A DNA stretch of 64,000 nt, taken from assembly GCA_043719155.1 (NCBI GenBank), contig JAYSUJ010000022.1, forward strand, positions 12,057 to 76,056, in the 5' to 3' direction. The notes under the pieces were generated by a model. That model did no database searches. It was not told the origin of the DNA and was given only the letters and a program-made list of their open reading frames with translations. A program made the position numbers and the translations under genes. This stretch comes from JBBQKQ01 sp043719155. GTDB lineage: Bacteria > Patescibacteriota > Minisyncoccia > Phycocordibacterales > UBA5272. This document shows, piece after piece, positions 33,649 through 42,017 of the stretch; the first letter of the stretch is position 1, and each line of letters starts with the position of its first letter.

Positions 33649-36600
33649 CTAACCCTTGAAGTCTTCTTCTTCCACCTCATGCAGATCTGCCGCATCTTCC
33701 TCATCGATACCAAATTGCTCGTCTATGTCCACACCTCTATTTTTAAGATACTCAGCCTTTTGCCACTCGTCAGTTCCTTCTTTATCTCCACCCAAGATAC
33801 CGATATCTAGTGCCAAACCTCTGAGTGTATTTTTAAGTACATTAAATGATGCTGGGATACCCGGCTCAGGAGTTTCCTCACCTTTGATAATCGCATCGAA
33901 TGTACGAGTACGACCAACAATATCGTCAGACTTTACAGTCAACATTTCTCGAAGTGTATAAGCTGCACCATAACCTTCCAAAGCCCACACTTCCATTTCT
34001 CCAAGTCTCTGTCCACCACCTTGTGCACGACCTCCTAGTGGCTGTTGAGTAATTAGAGAGTAAGGTCCAGTTGAACGCATGTGTATCTTATCTTCTACCA
34101 TGTGGTGAAGCTTAAGCATGTACATGTAACCGATAGCAATATTTTGTTCAAATTTTTCACCTGTTTGTCCGTCAAACAAAGCGACTTTTCCATTTGCATT
34201 GAAACCTGCTTTTACAAGTTCAGCTGAAATTTCGTCAGGAGTTGCACCTTGGAATGGTGGTACTACCGCTTGGTAACCAAGCGTGTTAGCTGCAAGACCT
34301 AAGTGAATTTCCAAAATTTGTCCTAGGTTCATACGAGATGGTACGCCTAGCGGAGTTAGTACAATGTCTACTGGAGTTCCGTCTGCCATGTATGGCATTT
34401 CCTCCTCTGGTAAAATAACCGAGATAACACCCTTGTTACCGTGGCGACCTGCCAACTTGTCACCAACTTGTACATTTCTAAGCTGTGCAACTTCGATATG
34501 GATTCTTTTCAAAATACCAGTTTCGAGAGAGTCACCTTTTGTTCGGTCAAAGATTTTAATACCAATAACACGTCCGCGTTTACCATTTTCTACTCGCATT
34601 GAAGTATCTTTTACTTCACGAGATTTTTCACCGAAAATACTTCTTAAAAGTCTTTCTTCTGGGGAAAGTTCTGTTTCTCCTTTTGGTGTGATTTTACCCA
34701 CCAAAATATCTCCTGGCTCAACTTCTGCACCCAAACGAATAACACCATTAACGTCCAAATCTTTTAATCTATTTTCACCCACGTTTGGTATGTCACAAGT
34801 AGTGCTTTCAGGTCCAAGTTTAGTCTCTCGTACCATACAAACAAACTCTTCTATGTGAATAGAAGTAAATTTACTTTTACGAACAAGTTTTTCAGATAAA
34901 ATTATAGCATCTTCATAGTTATTACCATTCCAAGTCATAAAAGCAATTAAAGCATTTTGACCTAGAGCGATTTGTCCAGAGTGAGACGTAGAAGCGTCAA
35001 CCAAGACAGTTCCCTTTTTAACCTTTTCACCAAGACGCACAGAAGGACGCTGATGAAAGTTTGTAAATTGGTTAGTTCTTTGGAAAGTTGCAAGATTGTA
35101 GGTGATTTCTTTTTTAGAACCATTCACTTCTGTGTCAGGTTTGAAAACAACTTTTGTCGCATCTACAAAAGTAATTTCACCAGCAGCTGGTGCATAAACC
35201 AAACGACCGGTATATTTTGCAAACTCAGACTCATAACCTGAGGCAACAAGAGAAAGCTCTGGAACTATACAAGGTGTAGCTTGCTTTTGCATGTTCGCAC
35301 CCATCGAAGTACGGTTGGCATCGTCATTTTCCAAAAACGGAATCATGGCTGCAGCAACTGAAAATTGTTGGAAAGTTGAAACTTCAACAAGCTCCACTTC
35401 TTCCTTTGGAATAATACCAGGTATTGTTCGCACACGAGCCTGCACTACTTCGTCAGTAATATTTCCTTTTGAGTCATAACTAAGACCTTGGTGGGCAATA
35501 ACGTAAGCCTCTTCTTCAAGAGCGTTTAGGTACACAATTTTTGCTGTAATCTTTCCTTCTTTGACTACAGCGTAAGGTGTCTCAATAATACCAAAAGTGT
35601 TGACTCTGGCATATGTGGACATACGCAAAATCAGACCGATAGTATGACCTTCGGGAGTGTGAATAGGACAAACACGACCATAATGCGAAGTATGCACGTC
35701 ACGAACCTCAAACGAAGCTCGCTCTGAGTTTAAACCACCTGGACCCATGGCTGACAAAGTTCTTAAATGCTCGATTTCTCCAAGCAGGTTATCTTGGTTC
35801 ATGAATTGTGAAAGCTGATTAGTAGCAAAAAACTCTTTGATTCTAGCCTGTAGTGGTCTTTGGTTTACAATGGCTGTTGGCTGATTTGTATCTGCCTCAA
35901 CAACTGACATACGGTCTTGGATATTTCTCTTAACCTGGATCATACCAGTACGAATTCTACCTTCGATAATTTCACCCACAAAACGAACACGACGCGAACC
36001 CAAGTGGTCAATATCGTCTGGGATAGACTCAATATTTTCATTTGAGTCAATAATAGCTTGCACAACACGTACTAAATCTTCTTTAGTAAAAGTTCTTCTT
36101 TCAACTTCTTTACCCTCTAGTGGCAAGTTGAATCTTTTGTTAAAACGGTGACGACCTACAAGTGAAAAGTCATATCTCTCTTTTGAGAAAATTGAAGCGA
36201 AATATTCTTTTGCATTGTCAGCAGAAGCCAAGTCTCCGTCACGCACTTTTTTATAAATTTCAACATAAGCGTCGGCTTGGTTTTTAATCTCGTCTGTTTC
36301 AGCAAGTTTTTTTATGTAAGCACGGCTTTTGTCAGACGTAAATGATGAAATTATTTCTTCATTTGTCTTGAAACCAAAAGCTCGAAGCAAAGAAATAACT
36401 CCAAATTTTCTTTTTTTATCAATTCTTACTACAATCTCGTTATCATTTGTAGTTTGCAGCTCTATCCACACACCACGAGCTGGGATAATTTTAGCACCAT
36501 AGTACTCCTTTCCTTTCACTTCTTCAGCACTTATAAAAACTCCATAAGACCGGATAAGCTGAGCAACAATAACTCTTTCGATACCGTTTATTATAAACGA

Positions 36601-36954
36601 ACCATGGGAAGTCATCAAAGGTATATCAGCCAAGAAAAGCTCCTGCACTTTCTCTTCGCCACTTGTTTTATTCTTTAATTTAAATTTAGCACGAATGGGA
36701 GCATCAAAAGTTTGCTTTTTAATTTTTGCATCCATTTCTGTCATTTTCGGGGCACCAATTTCAAAAGAAACAATTTCAAGGTCAAACTTTTTACCAGAAT
36801 AATCTGAAATAGGTGTAAACTCACGTAACACATTTCCGAAACCTTCTTTAAGAAAAAGGTTGTAGGAATTTATTTGGTTTTCTACTAGGTTTGGAACTTC
36901 AACCAGAGCTTCGCGATACTTAGAAAAATGCTTTTGAATAACAGGAGTTGTCAT
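33649..36954 (-). CDS. rpoB: RNA polymerase beta subunit
   Basis: The rifampicin-pocket region has FFATNQLSQFMNQDNLL, LRTLSAMGPGGL and HYGRVCPIHTPEG. The catalytic and C-terminal parts have GDKLAGRHGNKGV and GGRAQGGGQRLGEMEVWALE. At 1101 residues it is compact. It ends in an acidic tail (EEDAADLHEVEEEDFKG). rpoC follows after a 123-base gap. In the rifampicin cluster the Asp and Ser positions look wild-type apart from natural variation (MNQDNLL). Confidence 0.98.
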   Translation of the reverse strand: MTTPVIQKHFSKYREALVEVPNLVENQINSYNLFLKEGFGNVLREFTPISDYSGKKFDLEIVSFEIGAPKMTEMDAKIKKQTFDAPIRAKFKLKNKTSGEEKVQELFLADIPLMTSHGSFIINGIERVIVAQLIRSYGVFISAEEVKGKEYYGAKIIPARGVWIELQTTNDNEIVVRIDKKRKFGVISLLRAFGFKTNEEIISSFTSDKSRAYIKKLAETDEIKNQADAYVEIYKKVRDGDLASADNAKEYFASIFSKERYDFSLVGRHRFNKRFNLPLEGKEVERRTFTKEDLVRVVQAIIDSNENIESIPDDIDHLGSRRVRFVGEIIEGRIRTGMIQVKRNIQDRMSVVEADTNQPTAIVNQRPLQARIKEFFATNQLSQFMNQDNLLGEIEHLRTLSAMGPGGLNSERASFEVRDVHTSHYGRVCPIHTPEGHTIGLILRMSTYARVNTFGIIETPYAVVKEGKITAKIVYLNALEEEAYVIAHQGLSYDSKGNITDEVVQARVRTIPGIIPKEEVELVEVSTFQQFSVAAAMIPFLENDDANRTSMGANMQKQATPCIVPELSLVASGYESEFAKYTGRLVYAPAAGEITFVDATKVVFKPDTEVNGSKKEITYNLATFQRTNQFTNFHQRPSVRLGEKVKKGTVLVDASTSHSGQIALGQNALIAFMTWNGNNYEDAIILSEKLVRKSKFTSIHIEEFVCMVRETKLGPESTTCDIPNVGENRLKDLDVNGVIRLGAEVEPGDILVGKITPKGETELSPEERLLRSIFGEKSREVKDTSMRVENGKRGRVIGIKIFDRTKGDSLETGILKRIHIEVAQLRNVQVGDKLAGRHGNKGVISVILPEEEMPYMADGTPVDIVLTPLGVPSRMNLGQILEIHLGLAANTLGYQAVVPPFQGATPDEISAELVKAGFNANGKVALFDGQTGEKFEQNIAIGYMYMLKLHHMVEDKIHMRSTGPYSLITQQPLGGRAQGGGQRLGEMEVWALEGYGAAYTLREMLTVKSDDIVGRTRTFDAIIKGEETPEPGIPASFNVLKNTLRGLALDIGILGGDKEGTDEWQKAEYLKNRGVDIDEQFGIDEEDAADLHEVEEEDFKG

Positions 36955-37030
36955 ATTTTTTTATGAATTATTAAAAACTTATAATATTAATAAAGCTAAA
37001 AGTCCAGTCGTTACTCAATCAGTTGGTCGG

Positions 37031-37059
37031 ATTATAGCATGAAAAGCTATTTTAAACAA
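37031..37059 (-). promoter_or_regulatory. rpoBC promoter
   Basis: TTGTTT, 17 bases, TATAAT with a TGC extension on the minus strand, leaving a leader of about 70 bases before the rpoB ATG. In contrast to many promoters here it makes a leadered message. Confidence 0.65.
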
Positions 37060-37069
37060 GTAAAAACAG

Positions 37070-37990
37070 CTACTTATCCAGGTAATTACTAGGGAAAAGC
37101 ATTTTAGGCATGTTCGAGAAAATATAGCTTGAGTAAAAGTCAATTGGTACTACAGTTTCGGCACTTATCCCTGAAAGTTCACTATTTTCATTTTTAAATA
37201 CCACAAAGCCAGATTTTGCACTTTTGCTCATGAAAGATAAAACAACTCTAAAATTTACATAGCCATTTGGATTTACATCCCCATTTACAAATGCTTTGGA
37301 GCTACCTATAACAAGACCCTTTTCATTCAAGACCAAAACAGGAAAACTTCTATTGGAAAAAACTTTAAAAAAAGCATACCCATGCACGACTTGACTGTTT
37401 CGAACTCGAGTATTAACTTGTAAATATGGAGTTACGTAAGTTGCTTTAAGCTTATCCTGTTTAAGTTTATCAGGAGACATTGCCACTTCTTCACTAAAGT
37501 TACTTACATCATTCATGTAAATATTTCTTTCTGGGTCTTGGTCTAGGGATGTTTGAGTGTTTACGTTACCCTGGTTTCTCCCTGACCCACTCCATCTAGT
37601 GTCAAATTCTCCGACTGGAGCCCAATCTGTTGGATGAGTTGTAGAAATCTTAGACTTAGATTCTTCATAGACTTGTTGCTGGGTTTTTAAGCCGTTCATT
37701 TGCCCAGTTCCAAAAAAAGATGAATGCGAGTTTGCTGCATCTGTACCAACATATACTGGGGAAAATTGAAAAGGATGAAAGTCGTTTAGCCACTTTGTTA
37801 GTGAAAAAGCAGTAAACGTAGATAGAGCAGCAGCTGTAGTTGTGCCAATATTTTTTGTTTTCTCGCTACTTACAACAGTCTGAGCTGTATTTATTGAGGA
37901 ATAGAAGACTGTTCGTATCATTATAAAAAGGACATAAATCAAAATTAGTCCTCCTATGATTGAAAAAAAATATTTAAAAATACTCATCAT
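37070..37990 (-). CDS. Membrane-anchored protein with a Gmad2-like immunoglobulin domain
   Basis: The 306-residue protein has one N-terminal membrane helix (about 5-28), a Ser/Thr-rich linker (about 35-150) and a beta-rich C-terminal domain (about 205-300). The domain contains VVHGYAFFKVFSNRSFPVLV, a Gly-rich turn (NGDVNPNGYVNF) and a final VVPIDFY, which matches the layout of the Gmad2 (bacterial immunoglobulin-like) domain common in cell-surface proteins. It is probably exposed outside the membrane. It follows the 60-residue protein gene by 18 bases. Confidence 0.65.
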   Translation of the reverse strand: MMSIFKYFFSIIGGLILIYVLFIMIRTVFYSSINTAQTVVSSEKTKNIGTTTAAALSTFTAFSLTKWLNDFHPFQFSPVYVGTDAANSHSSFFGTGQMNGLKTQQQVYEESKSKISTTHPTDWAPVGEFDTRWSGSGRNQGNVNTQTSLDQDPERNIYMNDVSNFSEEVAMSPDKLKQDKLKATYVTPYLQVNTRVRNSQVVHGYAFFKVFSNRSFPVLVLNEKGLVIGSSKAFVNGDVNPNGYVNFRVVLSFMSKSAKSGFVVFKNENSELSGISAETVVPIDFYSSYIFSNMPKMLFPSNYLDK

Positions 37991-38008
37991 AGATAATGCT
38001 ATACAAAA

Positions 38009-38191
38009 TTATATTTCGTATTCTTTGATTGTTTGTGAATTAAACTTGTCCTGAGGCAAAGTTTCTACTTTTATTTTGAAAGTAATAAAAATTAAAACAA
38101 GTACTAACAAAGTAATAAGAGAGATAAACCGCCACTTGTATTTTTTAAAAAAAGACTTGATGTCCAGACTATTTATTTCATTTTCTTTCAT
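38009..38191 (-). CDS. Small single-helix membrane protein (60 aa), leaderless
   Basis: Polar N-terminus (MKENEINSLDIKSFFKKYK), one hydrophobic helix (about 22-40, RFISLITLLVLVLIFITFKI) and a short polar tail. The topology is like division or secretion accessory proteins, but nothing specific is recognisable. A TGCTATACT box ends exactly 6 bases before the ATG. First gene of a two-gene operon with the Gmad2-like protein. Confidence 0.6.
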   Translation of the reverse strand: MKENEINSLDIKSFFKKYKWRFISLITLLVLVLIFITFKIKVETLPQDKFNSQTIKEYEI

Positions 38192-38206
38192 AAAGTTAGT
38201 ATAGCA
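38192..38206 (-). promoter_or_regulatory. Extended -10 promoter, leaderless
   Basis: TGCTATACT on the minus strand, exactly 6 bases from the ATG at 38191. Confidence 0.5.
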
Positions 38207-38255
38207 GTAAAAGAAAAAAAAGTTTTACACAATGCAGTTTAGTTTTTTCTTCTTG

Positions 38256-38330
38256 AGGTGCCGGTGGGATTCGAACCCACGAAATGGCGGTTTTGCAAAC
38301 CGCAGTGTTAAGCCGCTTCACCACGACACC
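38256..38330 (-). tRNA. tRNA-Cys (GCA)
   Basis: Read on the minus strand it folds as a cloverleaf. Acceptor GGTGTCG pairs with CGGCACC (one G-U), the anticodon arm is GCGGT-TTGCAAA-ACCGC with anticodon GCA, and the T arm is GTGGG-TTCGAAT-CCCAC. The discriminator base is U, as expected for tRNA-Cys. No CCA is encoded. Confidence 0.95.
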
Positions 38331-38394
38331 ATTTTTGAACAAAATAATTATAACATAGAAAAACAAATATCCCCAGCCAAAACTCTAAAATGGA

Positions 38395-38574
38395 CTATAC
38401 AAAGAAATTTATTAAATAGTCTTTTAGTAAATATAAAACTAAAGCAAAAATAGCAAAATACAATATAATTTTTACAAAAAATTTTACACTTTTGTACAAA
38501 AAGTAAATACCGACCAAGACTCCAATATACGGCACAGATTCTAATTTTAAATAAGACAGAAGTGTCTCGATCAT
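38395..38574 (-). CDS. Small hydrophobic protein (59 aa) in the gap between two tRNA genes
   Basis: The 304-base gap between tRNA-Cys and tRNA-Leu holds an ORF on the minus strand: MIETLLSYLKLESVPYIG, then two hydrophobic segments (about 15-28 and 32-50) and LKDYLINFFV. It has no Shine-Dalgarno. A TAAACT box lies 8 bases before the ATG, the same near-leaderless layout as other genes here. Short and AT-rich, so chance cannot be ruled out. Confidence 0.4.
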   Translation of the reverse strand: MIETLLSYLKLESVPYIGVLVGIYFLYKSVKFFVKIILYFAIFALVLYLLKDYLINFFV

Positions 38575-38634
38575 ATTAATTTAGTTTACACTATTTTTTG
38601 TAAAACATTTTTTTTATGTTAGAATACTTCTATT

Positions 38635-38717
38635 GCTCGAGTGGTGGAATGGTAGACACGAAGGACTTAAAATCCTTTGCCTTTTAAAGCGTGTGGGTTC
38701 GAGTCCCACCTCGAGCA
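38635..38717 (+). tRNA. tRNA-Leu (UAA)
   Basis: Acceptor GCTCGAG pairs perfectly with CTCGAGC. The anticodon arm is AAGGA-CTTAAAA-TCCTT (anticodon TAA), the long class II variable arm is TTGCCTTTTAAAGCG-like, and the T arm is GTGGG-TTCGAGT-CCCAC. Discriminator A. No CCA encoded. Confidence 0.95.
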
Positions 38718-38727
38718 CAAAAATTTT

Positions 38728-38749
38728 AAACCCTTTACAGGGTTTTTTA
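38728..38749 (+). terminator. Terminator of tRNA-Leu
   Basis: AAACCC and GGGTTT arms with a 6-base loop and a T run. The loop TTTACA is also the -35 box of the next gene. Confidence 0.7.
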
Positions 38750-38762
38750 TTTTAGGTATGAT
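38734..38762 (+). promoter_or_regulatory. Promoter of the 83-residue protein gene, overlapping the tRNA-Leu terminator
   Basis: TTTACA, 17 bases, TATGAT; leader of about 26 bases to the ATG. Confidence 0.5.
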
Positions 38763-38794
38763 TAAAATTGTGTTTAACTGAGAAAGGAAATCCG

Positions 38795-39046
38795 ATGCCC
38801 AAAATGCCCTCAAAAGCAAGAAAGCACGCAAAACCTTGGAACACTTCTGAGGTTTACTTTTACTGCTTTAACCCAGGAACTGGACACGGCAAACTCTTTT
38901 GCCGGACCAATCAACAACAGTTCTGCTTTACCCGGCAACAATGGAAAGATGCCGGTTTTCCTCGGCTTCTTTGCGAACAAAGCTTGCTAATTAATTGGGT
39001 GACAGAACCAAATGGTGAGCTGAAAGTCCTAAGTATGGGCAAGTAA
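38795..39046 (+). CDS. Small basic protein (83 aa)
   Basis: The ATG at 38795 follows an AAAGGAAA ribosome-binding site by 4 bases; an in-frame GTG at 38768 has none. The N-terminus is Lys/Arg-rich (MPKMPSKARKHAKPW). The body is compact, with aromatics and three Cys (FYCFNPG, LFCRTN, FCFTRQ) plus LLCEQS, so a fold stabilised by metal or a nucleic-acid-binding role is possible but unproven. Solitary plus-strand unit, visibly more G+C-rich than mnmA next to it. Confidence 0.65.
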   Translation: MPKMPSKARKHAKPWNTSEVYFYCFNPGTGHGKLFCRTNQQQFCFTRQQWKDAGFPRLLCEQSLLINWVTEPNGELKVLSMGK

Positions 39047-39066
39047 ACGCACATTTACTAGCGCTC

Positions 39067-39094
39067 GCGGTCAGGAAACTGACCGCTTTTTTTT
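39067..39094 (+). terminator. Terminator of the 83-residue protein gene
   Basis: GCGGTCAG and CTGACCGC arms around GAAA, followed by eight T that run up to the mnmA stop on the other strand. Confidence 0.9.
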
Positions 39095-40229
39095 ATATCA
39101 ACTCACCACCACCCAGACAAATTTCACCATCATAAAAAACCGCAAATTGTCCAGGCGCAAAAACTAACGGTTCCTCATTTTTCAATCTATATTCTAAAGT
39201 TAAAACATTACTTTTATCATCATAATTTACGATATCTACTTTATGTTTTTCACCTCTGTAGCGGACCCTGATTGATAGCACATCTGCCATGTCTAGACTT
39301 GCAAAACCATAAGTAAAAGAAAGATTTTTTACATCAACAATCTGATAGTTAGAGTTATTTCTAATTTCAATTTTTATTTCTTTTTGGGTTTTTGCATTAA
39401 TGTCTCCTACAACTATTACATTTTTTTCTAAATCTTTAGAAACAACATACATATTTTTTATACCAGCACTTGTAGTCTTAACTCTAAAACCATGTCTTTC
39501 CCCGATAGTATATAAAATAGCTCCGTCATGTTCACCAACGATCTCACCATTTAAATTTAAAACTTTACCTATTCGAGGTTTTAATTCACGTTTCAAAAAA
39601 TCCTTCATTTCCAAATCACCCACAAAACAAATACCCTGAGAGTCTTTACGTGTTGCTACTGGCAATTTATTTTCTAAAGCAATTTTACGCACTTCACTTT
39701 TTTGCAAATGACCAATGGGAAACAAAGTTTTACTTAATTCTTTTTGGGTGAGCTGAGATAAAAAATAGCTTTGGTCTTTTTCTTTGTCGGCAGATTCTAG
39801 CATCTTAAAATCCCCCTGATCCCCTTTAGGCAAAGGGGGAATCACAGCATAGTGACCTGTGGCTACAAAGTCGGCCCCATTTTTCAAACACCAATTTAAA
39901 AAGCTACCAAATTTTATTTCCCTATTACACAACATGTCTGGATTGGGAGTATTACCTTTACTATATTCATCCAATAAATATTTTACAACCTTATCTTTAT
40001 ATTGCTGTTCTAAATCTAAAGTTATAAATGGTATTTCTAAATAGGCAGCAGTACGCATAGCTGATACCCTGTCTATTTTCCAAGTACATGGGATCCAGTC
40101 TGGTTGCCATCCTTTTATAAATACCCCTAGCACTTCATATCCTTGTTCTTTTAAAAGTAAGGCGGAGACACTAGAGTCAACACCGCCTGACAAGCCTACA
40201 TAAACTTTTTGTTTTTTTACAATTAGCAT
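39093..40229 (-). CDS. mnmA: tRNA-specific 2-thiouridylase
   Basis: Puts sulfur on U34 of tRNA Lys, Glu and Gln. PP-loop SGGVDSS at residues 14-20, the first catalytic Cys in PNPDMLCNREIKF, GADFVATGHYA, KDQSYFL, and the second catalytic Cys in SQGICFVGD. The C-terminal beta barrel ends PGQFAVFYDGEICLGGG. Between GHYA and KDQSYFL the loop has an extra PPLPKGDQGDF encoded by a palindromic element. At 378 residues it is normal. It lies 3 bases downstream of the 396-residue protein gene. Confidence 0.96.
   Translation of the reverse strand: MLIVKKQKVYVGLSGGVDSSVSALLLKEQGYEVLGVFIKGWQPDWIPCTWKIDRVSAMRTAAYLEIPFITLDLEQQYKDKVVKYLLDEYSKGNTPNPDMLCNREIKFGSFLNWCLKNGADFVATGHYAVIPPLPKGDQGDFKMLESADKEKDQSYFLSQLTQKELSKTLFPIGHLQKSEVRKIALENKLPVATRKDSQGICFVGDLEMKDFLKRELKPRIGKVLNLNGEIVGEHDGAILYTIGERHGFRVKTTSAGIKNMYVVSKDLEKNVIVVGDINAKTQKEIKIEIRNNSNYQIVDVKNLSFTYGFASLDMADVLSIRVRYRGEKHKVDIVNYDDKSNVLTLEYRLKNEEPLVFAPGQFAVFYDGEICLGGGELI
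39811..39840. repeat. In-frame GC-rich palindromic element in mnmA
   Basis: Arms CCCCTTT and AAAGGGG (39821-39827, 39832-39838) preceded by TCCCCCTGAT. Same family as the copies in pheA and uvrC but in the opposite orientation relative to the host gene. It encodes the PPLPKGDQGDF loop. Confidence 0.65.
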
Positions 40230-40232
40230 TTT

Positions 40233-41423
40233 CTATATTTTAGCATAAACTCGAAACTTTACCTGATCCTTACCGGTTGCACCCAAAACTTTTGCAGTAC
40301 AAGCAGTAAAGTCTATGGCATTACCTGTCCACTCAGCTGGACCCAAATCACCAAGTTTAAACACTCCGTTTTTTCCATTTTTAAACATAAACACCTCTAT
40401 TTTCCTATTTTTAATACTTTCTTTTATTTCTATAACGCATTTTGAATTCCTAGTTTTTACACAATAGTCCAAAGTAGTACCGAAAAACTTATCCACTGTT
40501 TTATACGGTAGAGAAACCAAGCAGGCGTCGCTTCGGTACGGGTTTAGCCCAAAGGCTGTGCGGGAAAACATTTTAAAACCTGACTCGCTCTTTCCGCCAT
40601 TTATTGCAAATAGAGTCCCCCAACCCACTACCCAACCACTGTAGTTTAAGCTTTTAAAAGCCAAACTTGAGTTCGTATCTCTATTTGAAAGTGCGTTAAT
40701 TTCGGGCTCAACAAATAGCCTTTCATTTTCTTGTTCAAGCTTACTTAAAATACTTCTCGAAGTGTTTATTGCTCCAGAATTTAACAAACCTTTATTTTCT
40801 AGGCTGGTTTGACTCGTAAAAGACTTTTCACTTAATTTTATTATTCCGAGCTTCGTCTCAACACTGTCTTTTTCAAGAAAAGAGTTATCGGTCTGAGATT
40901 TTTTTGCTAAGACATATTTTTGCAAATCACCAATTTCAAAATTGTTGCATTCTGGGGCCATTTCCGTACTTAAGTAAAACGAGTCTCCACAGCCAATAAA
41001 TAAATCCTGTCTACACATCTCTTTTTGTAAATTGGTTCCTGAGTTACAAACAGTATCTATACTACTGTTAACATTAGTATCAATTAAAAGTTTTTTAAAT
41101 TTCTTCTCAAAGATGTTTATATTTTCAAACCTTAAGTCTTCTTCATTATAAATTACGTCTTCCTCCTTTTTTACTGTTTGGTTACCAAGAGTCGTCGTTG
41201 TTGAAGGTGGAGGTAGAGTTGAAAAAAAAACTGGTGTGTTTATCAAAACCTTTTGTTCAAAAAGATTTGAACTCAAATCGCTATCCCGAGCTTTAATTGG
41301 TGAGTTACCTGAAATGTTTAAATAATTAAAAAAAGAAAAACAAACATAAAGTATACTTAAGAACAAGAATAAAGCTGCCGGTAAAAGTATATAGACTTTA
41401 TTTAAACTTAATCTACTCTTCAT
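40233..41423 (-). CDS. Membrane-anchored protein with a possible RlpA-like double-psi beta-barrel end
   Basis: The 396-residue protein has an N-terminal helix (about 10-35) and a long Ser/Asn-rich extracytoplasmic region with several Cys (CNSGTNLQKEMCRQD, FIGCGDSF). The C-terminal part of about 110 residues reads FGLNPYRSDACLVSLPY, LGDLGPAEWTGNAIDFTACTAKVLGA and a final FRVYAKI. The D-x-G-P ... D-F-T-x-A-x-x-L-G pattern resembles the RlpA/DPBB barrel of peptidoglycan-acting proteins. This is a tentative fold call. Upstream of mnmA by 3 bases. Confidence 0.55.
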   Translation of the reverse strand: MKSRLSLNKVYILLPAALFLFLSILYVCFSFFNYLNISGNSPIKARDSDLSSNLFEQKVLINTPVFFSTLPPPSTTTTLGNQTVKKEEDVIYNEEDLRFENINIFEKKFKKLLIDTNVNSSIDTVCNSGTNLQKEMCRQDLFIGCGDSFYLSTEMAPECNNFEIGDLQKYVLAKKSQTDNSFLEKDSVETKLGIIKLSEKSFTSQTSLENKGLLNSGAINTSRSILSKLEQENERLFVEPEINALSNRDTNSSLAFKSLNYSGWVVGWGTLFAINGGKSESGFKMFSRTAFGLNPYRSDACLVSLPYKTVDKFFGTTLDYCVKTRNSKCVIEIKESIKNRKIEVFMFKNGKNGVFKLGDLGPAEWTGNAIDFTACTAKVLGATGKDQVKFRVYAKI

Positions 41424-41428
41424 GTTAA

Positions 41429-41980
41429 TTAGGCATTCATCATTTTTTTATAAACTTCGTAAAGGGCTTTTGCATCAGCCAATGCCGTATGAGCATTTTC
41501 ATTTTTAATTTGGAAAAGCTCACACAAATAGCGGAGTGAATATTTTACATCTGATCTATTGTAAAGTCTAGCAAAAGCGATAGAAATAGTGTCCAGCTTA
41601 TATCTTGCCATCGGGTTCTCTAGCCCGGCTCTTTCAAAGCTTTTTTCCATAAAAGCTGCATCGAAAGTTAAATTGTGGGAAACTTGTATTGTACCCGCGA
41701 GCTTGGTTGCTAAAAACTCCATTGCATTTTTAAGATCTGGGGCAAACATCCAGTCAGCTTCATTGTAACCGTTGATACGCAATGCCTCTTCCTCAGCATC
41801 CTCTATCCTACTGGGTTTTATCTTCAGGTCAATCTCTTCTATCTTCTCCAATTTTGGACCTAGTCCTCCGTCCCTTTGTATTTGTCTTGCTAGTACCACA
41901 CCAACTTGTATAACCTCATGTTTTTCTGCACTCAAACCGGTAGTTTCAACATCCAAAAAAGCCAAAATTGATTCTTTCAT
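41429..41980 (-). CDS. DEDDh 3'-5' exonuclease (DnaQ-like)
   Basis: RNase T/DNA polymerase III epsilon fold. Exo I FLDVETTGL (Asp, Glu), Exo II VSHNLTFDAAFM (Asp), and Exo III NENAHTALADAKALYEV with the catalytic His and Asp. At 183 residues it is a stand-alone exonuclease. Could proofread for the replicative polymerase or trim RNA; the sequence does not decide. It sits between mltG and the RlpA-like protein gene. Confidence 0.88.
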   Translation of the reverse strand: MKESILAFLDVETTGLSAEKHEVIQVGVVLARQIQRDGGLGPKLEKIEEIDLKIKPSRIEDAEEEALRINGYNEADWMFAPDLKNAMEFLATKLAGTIQVSHNLTFDAAFMEKSFERAGLENPMARYKLDTISIAFARLYNRSDVKYSLRYLCELFQIKNENAHTALADAKALYEVYKKMMNA

Positions 41981-42017
41981 ATTTTCTTACTTATTTCTAA
42001 AGTTTAACATGAAAACG

